In this document: positions 29,372 to 64,000 of the stretch, one piece after another | Numbering within the stretch: the stretch's first letter is position 1 | Layout: each line of letters opens with the position of its first letter | Source of the DNA: Glandiceps talaboti | Taxonomy: Eukaryota; Hemichordata; Enteropneusta; Spengelidae | Reading direction: 5' to 3' | DNA length: 64,000 nt | Assembly: GCF_964340395.1 (NCBI RefSeq) | Contig: NC_135558.1 | Coordinates: 5,195,501-5,259,500, forward strand | Notes under the pieces: model-generated | What the model was told of the DNA's origin: nothing | The model's input: only the letters and a program-made list of their open reading frames with translations | Database searches by the model: none | Position numbers and translations under genes: made by a program

Positions 29372-31254
29372 GTGATTGAAATCTGGTCGATGCAAAGAGG
29401 GAGATTTTATTTCCAATATACATTCTACATTTAATAGACTGGTGTATTTTACAGAAATAAATATATATAAAATATATGTCGTGATACTAATATATAATAG
29501 GTTTTTTATACCTGATAGAAAAAAATGAAATTTATGTTACTGGATATGGTAAACATTAGAATAGTAATACAACCATAATAAACACAATTCAACAAAACTT
29601 TAACCCAACTTGAAAGTGAATATGTGTTTGATGTCATTGTATGGTAGCTGAACATGTATGAAGACTTGAAAAGAAAATCATTTAGTGCATTGGGTTACAA
29701 CATTGTACACAAAGACTAGCTAGTTCATATATTATTTAGCCTTAACCCTTACTATTTCACCATGACTGTTTGTGTCATATATAATTTACTAGGATGGTAA
29801 ATTGCAATGTAACCTGACTAAGTCGACGGGTATGTACCTACGCCAGAATTTGTATGTATATTAGAGGGACACATATCCATCTATATGTAGACAGGGTGTG
29901 ACCGATATGTACGTGTTTCATATTTCACAGTATGACAACTCTTTCTTTTCAACCAGAGATAAATCGTCACCAAAAAAGGACAGGGCAGAAATAAGACAAG
30001 CACAAGTAATTCTCATGTTTCGACCTACAATCACGTTCTGCTTCATTCATTCCAACTTAGTAGAGCATGTGTCGCACCGAAGCCTACAATTCCAAAAGTC
30101 ATATTTGTAACTTGTCATTTTGGCATCGGCAGTCTATTTTGAGGTCTAGGGGGTCAAGTCTATACTTGTAAATGGTTAAAGTTGCACGAGTTGTAACTGG
30201 TGTTGATATCAGTGAGACAACTAACAATATATTAACTGAAAAGTATTAAAAATACCAATAATTAGACAATGAACATGTTGGTCAATTGCATCCATAACTT
30301 TTACATTAACAGGTTAAAATCATGATTACATTGAGTTGATGATATTGGGTGCGGACCACAAAATCTATTTCAATGGATTTATTGAACCATATTACACGTA
30401 TAGTATGTGTACAGCTACACAAACATATAAATAGGTGCGTTGAATACTGTTTAGGGTGTATGATATTATGAGTAAGTTATTATATCTAACAAAAGAGTTT
30501 CAAAATGGTTTCAATTGCAGCTAGTGCAGCATATTAAGGCCTACTCTAAGACATTTCATTGTAAGTTGTACTAATTCATAACTACTTTATACATCTAAGA
30601 ATTTGAAGTCGACTTATTACACAGCTCTAATGAAACTCATGCAAGTTTTGATTGGTTGTGTAGCCACGTGAATGCACAACACAAGTATACATACTTTCTT
30701 CTTCGTACTTTGCGGATTAAATTGGTTACATACAATTTCAGCTTTTTTTTCAGTCTAATACAAATACCTTCATTAGGGGATGAACTAATTAAAGTCACAC
30801 AACAATGAGGAACATGTTTCATCTCCGACAAAAGGTCTGAGGTTTTATGCATAAACTTACTATGGTCTTCTTTTCAAAAGCCTACCTCTTCATGAATATG
30901 TATAAACTCCACCATAAAACACTGCATCGAGATGAAATCATTAACCCGTGCACAAACAAGGTGTCTTCCTTGTCTGTGAATGTGATGTGTACTACTACGA
31001 TATCGATCAGTTCTGTTCTGTTGTTTACATTGTCTGAAATTTCTATAGACTACTATTTGTAATGCCATACACATTGTATAGTCAACTGGCATAAATTATC
31101 AGTGCAAGTGAAGCCAATATCACATATCAATATAAAAAAAACATTGGCTTGATCGGCAACTGCCAGTGTCGACATCTTTACAAAGTCCTGGGCAGAAATT
31201 GTCTATCATATTTTAACGACCCCGTGTATAATAATTGCTAGGATCCATTCCCAG
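29372..31254. other. Intergenic region, gene B to PGAP4-like
   Basis: No gene is recognised. It contains the family C repeat copy at 30205-30525. Short open frames on both strands near 30640-31090 overlap each other and lack motifs. The 3' UTR of the minus-strand gene at 31255 must lie at the right-hand edge. Confidence 0.4.
30205..30525 (+). repeat. Dispersed repeat family C, copy 2
   Basis: Collinear with 5865-6165 through 'gagacaacta', 'aattagaca', 'aacaggtt', 'tgggtgcggacc', 'agtatgtgtacag' and 'tgcagctagt'. It is diverged by substitutions and small indels. No coding content. Confidence 0.55.
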
Positions 31255-32520
31255 TTATGTTAATATCCTAGGCTCTTTGGGTAAGCTAGAGAAAATACCA
31301 ATATGATCTATCAGGTTGGGTCCAACAATCAGAGATTCCAACCCTAGTGCCCGAATTTTTTTAGAGATCGCAAGGTCCATCGGAACCTTCTTGGAACATT
31401 TTACACCTGGAGACAACAGATAATCTATAACTTTTCCTACATTCTGTTGACTGTATAATACTGCTAGGGTACAACACGCCGGTGCCTTTTGTGTGAAATA
31501 GAGTTGAGGAGAAATACTACATAACTGGCGAATGTTTTGTCTTCCTATTGATTTTGCTACTAAAATGAAATACACAATAAACGTTATAAACAGTTGAACT
31601 CTATATTTTAAGGGTTTCTTTCCATTTCCCCGACACCGTCGTTCAAAACACAGAATGATAATTCCACCTGCAAAACCAAATGCTCCTAAATCAGATAACT
31701 GTCGCCAACTCCATCCATAGCCCTGCCATTCTTCGGGAAAGTAAAGTTTTAAAGATACAAAGTTATCTCTGTTGACGTGGACCAAATCACCACGTATGTA
31801 TTTCTGTTCTATTTTTGTTGTCAATACATAGTGCAACACTTCAAAGAAATTCCAATGGAGTAACGCATCATCTTCAAGAATAAGTGTATATTTAGCATTA
31901 AATTTCGCTATTTCACGTAAACATAATCCATAGTCATATTTCTCCTTTTCGTAGCGGTTTCTGTGTTTCAATACATCGACCTCTGTTACATTGGCATATA
32001 TGTTGATCACGTGGATATATTTTGACAGAAAAACAGCTTCTTCATATTTGTCATACTCGTAATCAAGGTTACATATTGACAGCTGAATTCGCGTTCGAAT
32101 CTTCAAATCAACATTATCCAATAACATTTTCACTCTTGCAGCCATTTCAAGGATATACATGGGTCTGTTGTGTTGATTCTTTTTGGCCATTCTTTTTACG
32201 GTCAGTATACCTATCGCAATGTAAACTGGTTGGTTGACACTTTGGCGTGACACGGTTTTGTCCAATGCTGGTAGATTTCGGAAATAAGTCACAGCATCCA
32301 TAGCTGCCTTGTCTCTTGTTTTCGATAATTCCGACATAACGTCCACAGTGTCAAGTTGTCGAAGTTCATAGTATATGGAAAACGGTTTGTCGTAGTACAA
32401 GAAAGGTAACACAACAAAAAATGTAATAAAGCATATAACCAATGCGTTCCACAGTACCTGTCGACTAGTACAAGTATTAGTGTCCATAGTGAGTGACAAC
32501 AACTTATCTTCAAGCTGCAC
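31255..32520 (-). CDS. PGAP4: PGAP4/TMEM246-like GPI-anchor GalNAc transferase, intronless
   Basis: Golgi glycosyltransferase expected to add the beta-1,4-GalNAc side chain to the first mannose of GPI anchors. One open frame of 421 residues (human about 403). A membrane anchor lies at residues about 22-43; the Asp/Glu motif in TLILEDDALLHW (EDD at 216-218) fits the metal and sugar-nucleotide site. Two further hydrophobic segments (about 275-292 and 307-323) are inserted in the catalytic region, as is characteristic of PGAP4. The tail SLIVGPNLIDHIGIFSSL is the family's most recognisable block. Two starts are possible: MQLEDKL at 32520, or MDTNTCTS at 32487, which gives a shorter cytosolic tail. 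It lies on the strand opposite to its neighbours. Identity is strong; sugar specificity is inferred from the family. Confidence 0.87.
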   Translation of the reverse strand: MQLEDKLLSLTMDTNTCTSRQVLWNALVICFITFFVVLPFLYYDKPFSIYYELRQLDTVDVMSELSKTRDKAAMDAVTYFRNLPALDKTVSRQSVNQPVYIAIGILTVKRMAKKNQHNRPMYILEMAARVKMLLDNVDLKIRTRIQLSICNLDYEYDKYEEAVFLSKYIHVINIYANVTEVDVLKHRNRYEKEKYDYGLCLREIAKFNAKYTLILEDDALLHWNFFEVLHYVLTTKIEQKYIRGDLVHVNRDNFVSLKLYFPEEWQGYGWSWRQLSDLGAFGFAGGIIILCFERRCRGNGKKPLKYRVQLFITFIVYFILVAKSIGRQNIRQLCSISPQLYFTQKAPACCTLAVLYSQQNVGKVIDYLLSPGVKCSKKVPMDLAISKKIRALGLESLIVGPNLIDHIGIFSSLPKEPRILT

Positions 32521-32624
32521 AGTACAGTATTACATTGTGTATCCCGGTGTTGGATGCACTTTGAATGGTCAAAACTGAACCAAATGTCCTAAAGGATCAT
32601 TACATCTGTTTCTTTAGTTTCCTT

Positions 32625-33020
32625 TGACGACAAGCCGTACCACACTATTTGCATACAAATGGTCGTTCACCTGTGTGGTGTCGTGTGTGTGCTAGCGCTT
32701 GTAAAGTGTCATTACGAGTAAAACCGTTTCCACATTCCTGACATGAGAATTCTCTTTTGGGTGTGTGGCTTCTGAAGTGAATTTTTAGATGGTTTCTTTG
32801 ATAAAAAACCTTTGCCACACTCCTTACATAGAAATGCCTTTCCGTTTGTATTGATTTTTAAGTGACCTGTTAGACTCTTCCTTAGAGGGAAACTTTTGCC
32901 ACACGCTTTACACACAAATGGTCTTTCGTTTGAATGGCATTTCATATGTGACTGCAACTTGTGTACATGTTTTGTATGATAAAAGAACTTTCGATAGTTT
33001 GAACAAGACCGTGACACTGT
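32625..33020 (-). pseudogene. C2H2 zinc-finger pseudogene
   Basis: Minus-strand fingers read CSNYRKFFYHTKHVHKLQSH (first ligands lost), FVCKACGKSFPLRKSLTGH (second His replaced by Asn) and FLCKECGKGFLSK. A frameshift near 32790-32800 then moves the reading to HLKIHFRSH, FSCQECGNGFTRNDTLQ, HHTGERPFVCK, and a stop at 32646-32648. Linkers HSNERP and HTGERP match genes A and B, so it is probably a degraded relative of that cluster in inverted orientation. No N-terminal module was found. Confidence 0.75.
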
Positions 33021-34051
33021 ACGTGTATTTCAAATACTAATATACTAGTTGACGTCACTATATGGGTGGAGAGATGTGTGTCAACAAAACAACTTATAAT
33101 TAGTGGCAGCCAAACACTGAGACAAAAGCGTGGAAACACGCAATGAAAGTCACTCTTAAGTTTGGTGGAAATTGTCAAATTCTTTAATTCATAAAGGAAG
33201 GCCGAAGGACTGGGATTTGACAACCCGCTCCGAATGGTTACAATACTACAGTTAACTGACAAAATGGGTTGTGGTGGATGGGTTGCAAATTAGACAACTT
33301 CACCTGTACAAATCGATAATACACGTCATGAAAACGGGAAGGAGATACGCTAAAGGGCGCCTCCAATTATACCCAATCAGACTCAGACCACTAATGAATA
33401 TTTTAGTGGTCCGAGGTTATATACACAGACAAGGAACACAAAATTGCAGTCCCCTGCTTTTATAATGGTATGCCTTCGCAATTCCGTGATCAAAGAATGT
33501 ACACTTATTATGGAATCCAGGATGAATAAAGTTTAAACGTTGCAAACCTTTCGGAATTCTCGCACATATTCTGACGGTGATGTTGATTTTGAGGGGAAAT
33601 TCTGTTTGAAAATAGAATATACAAGTCAAGATTACTGACTACATAGCTCTTCAATGTAAGTATGAACAGTGAAAGTGAAAACAGCTAGTGTAATTCCCGT
33701 TTTTCGGACAAGGCAACACTATATCGCCATTCACATGCTATTGTTTGTAATTGGTAAAACAAAAGGCGTTCTATAGAATATCATATCCCTTCGTCTCTAA
33801 CGGAAATGCAAGTTATTGAACATTCGGGACACACACATTTTTTTCAGTTAGAAAAAACTTCCCTTTTCTAATATGGAGATCAATCCCCCGCATCATTGTC
33901 ACAAACCTGCGAAGAGGAGGCGGGGCCTTGATCGGCACAACATTGTTCAGTCATGGACACAGTCTCTCTGAGAGACATTCCTTACTGTTCACAAATATAG
34001 ACATTTCTACTACTTCTAGGATACATCCATTTCGTAGGGTCTATGATCCAT

Positions 34052-34073
34052 CTCAGACCACTAGTGGTCTGAG
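34052..34073. repeat. Perfect 22-bp palindrome
   Basis: 'ctcagaccact' followed directly by its exact reverse complement 'agtggtctgag'. A loosely related split inverted repeat lies about 650 bp upstream (33392-33418). It may be the abutted termini of a small transposon or a dimeric binding site. Confidence 0.8.
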
Positions 34074-34596
34074 GGTCCATGTCATCCTGCTTGCATACGA
34101 AGTAAGTTGCCTACAAAGAGGCAGTCGTGAAACCTGGGCTGACCAGAAATGCTAGTAACTAAAGAACTAACGCATCTGTGTTCAAATATTAGCAATAAAT
34201 CGACTATTTGGTAATTTTACCTCGCCTTGGCTACAAAAGTCCCAGTCCGGAGGACCAGAAATCCCGAAATCACAAGTTCAATCGTAATTTCTGGCTCCTC
34301 TTTTCGTACGATGCCCAAGTGGACATCCCGATCAAATGTGGCGGAGTTTGTTAGGCGGGACTTTGAAATCAGTCGAAACTTGAAAAGTTCCCATTTCGAC
34401 AATTTTTGTGATCGTACCAGCATGGATGTATCTAGTCCTGTTTACATGACGGTGCACGAGTCTATATTACTGACTTGACTCTGGAGGTAGGTCAGAATCG
34501 AGTCCCGGATTACTCCGCATGCAAGCAGGACTAGGATGTATCCTAATAGATCCACTGGTACCAGCGACTACTATCGTAAAAAAGCTGTAAAATGGG

Positions 34597-34668
34597 TAGT
34601 CTTGCTGCTAGACGTTCGGGCTTTCTTTCGATGCTATAACTATAAGCGAACGAAGTTCGCATGTGAGG
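34597..34668 (+). repeat. Short dispersed repeat with internal palindrome, copy 2
   Basis: Nearly identical to 16967-17032: 'tagtcttgctgctagacg', 'ttcgggctttctttcgatgc', then an extra 'actat' step and 'gcgaacgaagttcgc'. The two copies are about 17.6 kb apart in the same orientation. Confidence 0.75.
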
Positions 34669-35363
34669 GCCTGCCCGAACAATAAAATGGGTACATATTC
34701 GATCGATTGCTAATATTTGAAAGCTTTGTACGTAATTCTTTTGTTATTGGTGCGAAAGTATTTTGCTTTCGCACTCACTATAGGCCGGTTACATTGCTTT
34801 TCGTAGGAAACGCGTGCACCGTCTGCAAGCAGGACTGTGATCCATATGGTACAACATCTGAGCAGAGACAAGGAACACAGTTTCTTATCTGTGATCTGAA
34901 GTACAACTACTGACCATAATCGGATTGAGAGGTGTCAACTGGTTCTAGCAAGATGCTTAGTTTAGACAAACAAGTATTATTTACACATGGCGCCAAAGCG
35001 TAGGCTGGCATGGTGGCGTTATTCACCATATGAGTACAGGTCCAAGAAGATGCTAAAAGGGTGTTACTGTACTGTTAGCATCGGCATAATGATTATTTGT
35101 GACTAGCGCCCTCTTGCACCCAAGATGAGACATATTTTGAGGCAATGGTATGATATACATCCAGAAAATAATAACCAAATGATCAAAAGTAATATAACGT
35201 GATAACCCTGGACATACAGAAATTAAATAAAATGGACAAAATTTACAAAATTTGTTCGAGTTAATAGTAAATTTGTCAATATCCTAATCAGAGTATTTTG
35301 TTAAATCATGTCATGATGATGTAGGCTAAGAAACTCTGATTGCATTGTCAGACAGACAGATTG

Positions 35364-35560
35364 TCATTCATTCATTCATTCATTCATTCATTCATTCATT
35401 CATTCATTCATTCATTCATTCATTCATTCATTCATTCATTCATTCATTCATTCATTCATTCATTCATTCATTCATTCATTCATTCATTCATTCATTCAAT
35501 TTTATCCTGACCAAACAACAAGTGCGACACAGGGCTTTATATCATGCATGATATTTATTA
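35364..35560 (-). repeat. (ATTC)n microsatellite, ~33 units, followed by LINE-like 3' end
   Basis: TTCA/ATTC units run from 35364 to 35498 and pass directly into 'aattttatcctgaccaaaca'. On the minus strand this looks like the end of a non-LTR element with a GAAT-type tail that has expanded. Confidence 0.6.
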
Positions 35561-35765
35561 TGTTACATATCACATGGGTACTAACATCGTTGCCCACATA
35601 ACCTCAGTAAGCCATTATATGGCATTAGTAATTTACATTACGTCAGTTTTTAAATTGTCATAGAGTCGAGTATTGAACAAAGGCATAAAAGTATACCATT
35701 ACTTCGGAATTCGGTTTCGCTGTCCGAAGAAAGCCGAAGCCCATTCGTTGGCTTGAGATACATTC

Positions 35766-35800
35766 AAGCATGCGCAAGTCGCTCTCCAACATGGCGGCGT
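35766..35800 (+). promoter_or_regulatory. Candidate WDR47 core promoter motifs (NRF1-like, YY1-like)
   Basis: 'gcatgcgcaag' (about 35768-35778) resembles the NRF1 element, and 'ccaacatggcggc' (about 35786-35798) is a strong YY1-type match, 380-410 bp upstream of the WDR47 start codon. The pair is typical of TATA-less housekeeping promoters. A possible 5' UTR donor 'accag|gtgagg' follows near 36094. No transcript data. Confidence 0.4.
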
Positions 35801-36176
35801 AAAGTGCGATGAGGTAATCGAGCAGGATACGTGCCAAATTTCCTCGGGGCAGGAAAATCTCAACGAAGAATACTTCAAATGCTATATCTGATGAAGGTAG
35901 CACCTACTTGATCGTTGAACAAACGTGCAGACATCAGTTTTAGTTTATCTGGAAGGGCGTGTGCGGTATGAGTTTTGCATGACAGCGCCATCGGTGTGTG
36001 TGCATGAACATATTTACTGTCAATTGAATGTCAACAACATACAGATCAAGACATGATCTGATTTGACTCGTCGCATTCATCGAACTTCAACCAGGTGAGG
36101 AGGTCGACTAGGTCGTCTTATTACAGCTTTTAGTGAACAACCCAAATACTTAAGGAAGTTTAAACTAACTGGAAAG

Positions 36177-59446
<23,270 letters not shown>

Positions 59447-59998
59447 CCACTACACCTAACACACACAGTATATTCACAACTGGTATATGTACATGTATTA
59501 TGGCAGCTATTTGTTTAAAATATTCAATTGTAGAAAATGATAGACATAGTAGATGTGTAGGAATTATAATAGAATTCATATAAGTGTGACCCAAAACCTG
59601 TGTACTTGCACCCACTATTAAATGTACAAAAATCAAATGTATTAAAAGATAAAGTGACATCAACCGTTAGTGTAGTCTGGCTGATAGACCAGCAAGCAAT
59701 TTAGACTGTAAGATAGGTCATGTCGTTCTGCCCTCACTTGATGTGTGAGGGCGCCCACTACAGACTACAAGCAATTCTCCTAACTTTAAAAGCAACCATA
59801 GGTTGCATAGGTTCTGTGAAGGGCTTGCCCAAGACACCAGATATACTGTCATCCTTGGTTTTTCAGACAACCCTCCGAGAACAAATCTGGGTCTTAATAT
59901 TAGTGTTGTTAGTTTGATGTTTAGTAAACTCGGTCTTCTTACTTATAGTGTTCCATGCTGATATGATAGTAAATGTATATTGTGTTGTTTTCAAAGAA

Positions 59999-60004
59999 AA
60001 TAAA
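59999..60004 (+). terminator. Candidate WDR47 polyadenylation signal (AATAAA)
   Basis: The canonical AATAAA lies about 550 bp after the WDR47 stop in 'gaaaataaaagtctgac'. Other AT-rich variants exist nearby, so the actual site is uncertain. Confidence 0.4.
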
Positions 60005-62215
60005 AGTCTGACTTGAATTACTTAAGTAGCACATAAAGCTAATGTATTTAATTACTAATTATAATAATATGTATATGTATGCATTAAGTGTAATAATGTA
60101 TATAGCTGGTTGTGGTAGAACTTGGGCAATTGAACATTATTCTGTCTTTCAGAAAGTGAACTTTTATTTTTTAGTATAATTTTATTTTGTTTTTAGAATT
60201 GTTCAGTGGGGTGTTTATATTTGAATTATAACCTGAAAGGTGGTGTTGTATTTTGTTTTGTAAAAAAATTATGGTTGTACGCATAAAAGTAAAACATAAA
60301 ACAGGTAAAGAAATAAACCGTTTCACAGTTACGTTTGTAGTGTATTAGTGGTATACCTAGTTGATAAAAGTAGTCTTACCTGTAACCATGGAAATATAAC
60401 TGATACTTTCATGTTGTAACATACATAATAGATAACAATATGGAATGATCAATGTAGACATTTCAAGTTTTGAGACACTACACACAATTAATATTTAGTG
60501 AAAGCAAGAACTGAAGCTTTTGTCCACACCTGTGTACTTTGTTCACTGGTTTGATGTTCTGGGCTGGTCATGTTAAATGACATAGAATAACAAAATAGAT
60601 TGATCGGTTCTCCTCAAACCTATTTTAAGAACCTTTCAGGTTCAATCGTGTTATTTCTCTGGAAGAAAGTAGACTATTTCACATGATGTAGAAAGTAAGG
60701 ATTGTAATTGAATTAGTTAAATGTATATATCATCATAGAGCTATTACTGTGGTGAGATCATCTTCACTAAGCTAAGACAGAAACAAACTAAATCTATTAA
60801 AGTGACATGTGGAATTTTAAGATATCAGTGAATGTTAATATGATTACATTCATAGTAGAAAGGGGTAGCCTAAAATGAAGACACATACAGTGTTTTACCT
60901 GTGTAGACTTCCAGAGTAGTTCAGTTTATCACAGTGTCCTACAACTGTAGATTTTCAGAATGGTTCAGGATATTGGAATACCCTAGACTGTAATGACATC
61001 ATCGGTCTGGGCTTATCAGCCTTCCCTGATGGGGAAAGGGAGATTAGACCACGCCAACAATGTCTGATCTGTCAGTCTAGGGAATACCCAGACAGTGTTT
61101 TACTTGTGTAGACTTCCAGCAAATATTTTTAAGTACTTGTTAGTGTTAATACACTGTCTTGATTACTGGGTGAATCTATGAACATAACCAAGACACTGTC
61201 ACCACCCATGTATGTAACAAACTACATGCCATAATTATAGTTTGAGTTTGTATCTGTCTTGACATATCAAAACTCTAAAGGACACCACAGTCATATATCT
61301 CATATCCATAAAGGTCACACCATAACATTATATTCTGTAATTTCCTGTTTAATAAATCTTTTCTGAGGAGAACTTTAGCATCATGTTACATGTCATAATA
61401 TTAAAGTAAAACATGTATTATCAAAGCACAAAATAATATAACATAGTCAGTTGTCATTTTTATTATGGTAAATCATTACATCACAGGTAATTCCAATGTC
61501 TACTCAACAATAATTCTAGATGATACAGTGAGAATGAAGTCATACTTATCCTTCACACTACAGCTGACATTTCCACATACCTGGTCATATTTAAAAATGA
61601 ATTTACAGCATAGATGATCAGATAGCAACCTTAGATGCTAAAAATGCCAACAACAAAAAAATACTGGTGCAATGCGTGATAAATCATTGAAAAACAATTT
61701 ACATGATATCAGAATAGGTGCTGTTGAGTTATTGGATTATTATAAACATGATAGATGTTTTTATTTCAAGAAAAAAATTCAGAATGTAATGAGTAATGAT
61801 TTAATGACAGTAGACTTAAATGTTGTCATGTATACGTTTAGACTCATGTTTGGACTTTAATACACATGAGGCCACATCAGTGGTCACATGTTAGATGTTG
61901 GGTGGGGGGGGTGTAAATCCTCCTTCCTGGGGGTTCAGCATTTAGAACACAGCATAGATAGTATTGTGACTAACTTCATACTGTGTTTGAATGGTTTATG
62001 AAGATCATTGTCAGTAAGGGGGCTCAGCAGTCCAGTCACCTTGTAGTGGGAGAACACTCATGAATAATATTTAAAAGTTTTACTTCACATTTCATCACAT
62101 CACTATGAGTGGTAGAGAAATTTCATTTTGCAATCTTTGTATCTCAAGCAGGTAGACAGTACTCTGATATATGACTACAGTACAGCTCCAGAATCTGTCT
62201 AGTTTGCTAGTGTGG
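60005..62215. other. 3' flank of WDR47, no gene recognised
   Basis: AT-rich sequence. Words such as 'ttccagagtagttcagtttatc' (near 60910) and 'tgtgtagacttccag' (60901 and 61108) recur, suggesting small local duplications. The open frame at 61672-61860 has no motif. Confidence 0.45.
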
Positions 62216-62710
62216 TGTCGACATGAAATTAAAACTGGGCCAGCCTGGTGTTAACATAGGGCTGGTGCAGGCCAATAACCTCCAACTGCAAACATATGCT
62301 GGTGAGGTGTAAGTACCAGCCTAGTGTTAGCACTGAGCTAGTCTGATGTTAACATAGGACTGGTGCAGGCATTAACCCTTCTAGTTGCTAACACACACTG
62401 GTGAGGTGTTATAGTGCCAGTAGCCCAGTGTTAACATAGGACTGGTGAAGGCATTAACCCTTCTAGTTGCTAACACACACTGGTGCCAGTCTCGTGTTAG
62501 CACTGAGCTAGTCTGGTGTTAACAGAGGACTGGTGCAGGTATTAAACCTTTCCAATTGTTACACATGCTGGTGAGGTGTTGGTGCCAGTCTGGTGTTATT
62601 ATTGAGCTAGTCTGCTGATTGAGGCATTTAACCCTTCCAGTTCCGAACACATGTTGGTAAAGGTTTTAATGCTAATCTGGTGTGAGCACTGTGTTAGCCG
62701 GCCCAATATT
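62215..62710 (+). repeat. Degenerate satellite of ~90-120-bp units, about 5 copies
   Basis: Repeated order of 'gtgttaacataggactggtg', 'caggcattaacccttctagt', 'tgctaacacacactggtgag' and 'gtgttagcactgagctagtc'. Copies differ by substitutions and internal deletions; the last is strongly diverged. Confidence 0.85.
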
Positions 62711-64000
62711 AGCCGAGTCTGACAATCATGCAGCTGTACTGTATGTAAATGTCTTCACTTTGTTTCTCTCTCATCCTGAGATTGGTTAATTGACGTAAAA
62801 TGTGTTTGTGTATTTACGAAGCATTGTTGCATATATCATAACTCATAGTTGTCTGTCTATGATTCATAATTCTTGTAATAATAATTCATAATCGGCTTGT
62901 AATTGTGACTGTAAACTTATCTAGATTTTGTGTAGTTTAGCTCTCAAAGATACATTAAGACATAAATTTTATTGCACAATTGTCACTTCTTAAACTTTGT
63001 GTAAGTTTAGCAGATAGTGTTATTTCGAATTCAATTTCAAGTTTCCTGTAACTGTTAGACAATGTGCGTGCAGACTGTGTGTATTGAATTTATGTTTGAA
63101 GCAGTACGGGTTGCATATCAAAGTGAATGTGTTTTGATGTATTGGTAGTGTCTGATATTGTACTGATCTAGATCGTATGCACATCAAGTGTTGTAAATAT
63201 TTCAAAATGATGTGATGTTGATGATACATAGAGTAACAATTACATAAAATGTGCTGTAGATTTTTTGTCACGATTTCACTCAGTATAATGTTGCACCTCT
63301 AGAGAGATACATACTGCTGGGACCTTGTTATGCACATATTTTAATTTATGCATAATATGTGCTTAAGTTACAGACATGATTAGAAAGCATGATTTGATCA
63401 TGCCAATCACATGATAGCTTCATGCTATATTTCTGATACGTGCATGCTATCATACACTGTTTGGTGATGTTCCACTTTATACTGATACTTGAATGCATGC
63501 TTTTACTTGATGTATTGCAGAGGATGGTTGCATGCTGTCATTTTGAACAGCTGGTACTGAATAGATACATTATAATTGTTTTATACATCTTGAGAATGCA
63601 TGATTCAGTCATGGACACCTCATGATAGCTGCATGATATATCTTCATTAACATATAATTTGCATAATGCCAAAAGCTTTTAAAGTGTCTATAATACTAAA
63701 AGATTGGGTAATCTCACCTCAAGATTCACATTATCTATTCATTCATCAATTATTTTCTCTCCTTTTTTAGCATGTTCTCTACAAATTTGAAGTTATACTA
63801 GGATTTTCTAAGTTTTCAATTTTGCATCCTTATAATTTTGCTAGCATTCTACAGTCTCACAGCTGTCCTAGCTGCATCATTTTACATAGCTACTTGGAAT
63901 GTAGTCTGTTCTTACTTTGAACATTACATCTATGTATACTGTTTCTTAAAACTCGGCACGTGTTATGCATATAGTGCGATAATTCGTGACACTTCACATG
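62711..64000. other. Window end, no gene recognised
   Basis: AT-rich, with recurrent 'gcatgat', 'catgatagct' and 'tgcataat' words in 63330-63670 that form a loose repeat of about 200 bp. No coding potential seen. Confidence 0.4.

Larger units (their letters stand above)
33021..35760. other. Intergenic region, zinc-finger pseudogene to WDR47 promoter
   Basis: No gene is recognised. It contains the 22-bp perfect palindrome at 34052-34073, the short dispersed repeat at 34597-34668 and the ATTC array at 35364-35498. Words 'cagaccacta' and 'tagtggtccgag' near 33385-33415 echo the palindrome, and 'gacaaggaacaca' occurs near 33429 and 34867, so the segment is probably built from related small repeats. 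Confidence 0.4.

Overview
This window is animal nuclear DNA. The genes are split by GT-AG introns, coding density is low, the sequence is AT-rich, and di- and tetranucleotide arrays are abundant. Gene content (WRAP53, a TRAF, PGAP4-like, WDR47 and lineage-specific C2H2 zinc-finger genes), together with Deu-type SINE copies and minisatellites sitting on exon borders, suggests a marine invertebrate, plausibly an invertebrate deuterostome such as a cephalochordate or hemichordate. The species cannot be assigned from the sequence alone.

Layout. 1-7873 (+): last eight coding exons of WRAP53/TCAB1, a WD40 protein of telomerase and scaRNP biogenesis; its 5' part lies outside the window. 7874-14756: gene-poor, with SINEs and hairpins. 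14757-20373 (+): complete seven-exon TRAF adaptor (RING, TRAF zinc fingers, coiled coil, MATH) carrying a frameshift inside the MATH domain. 21711-23949 and 26217-28532 (+): two tandem paralogous two-exon C2H2 zinc-finger genes that share an unfamiliar N-terminal module, each followed by decayed finger sequence. 31255-32520 (-): intronless PGAP4/TMEM246-like Golgi GPI-GalNAc transferase. 32625-33020 (-): zinc-finger pseudogene. 36177-59446 (+): complete nine-exon WDR47 (LisH-CTLH-WD40) spread over 23 kb. 59447-64000: 3' flank with a degenerate satellite of about 110 bp.

The genes do not form an obvious pathway. The two zinc-finger genes, their relics and the minus-strand pseudogene look like a small expanding and decaying cluster placed between conserved single-copy genes.

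The most unusual structural signal is recurrent tandem duplication anchored on exon-intron borders of the two WD40 genes. Four 5' splice sites (2425, 55086, 57452, 58543) and one or two 3' splice-site regions (59303, and more loosely 56269) are copied into the adjoining intron, from one extra copy up to about 18. Other notable items are a 190-bp near-perfect foldback element with a 9-bp target duplication, a 209-bp hAT-like MITE with an 8-bp duplication, and a conserved N-terminal H-x4-H-x3-C-x2-C module plus a negatively charged SUMO-type site in the zinc-finger paralogs. Exon limits were read by eye from splice consensus, phase and remembered homolog sequence; no alignment was run.
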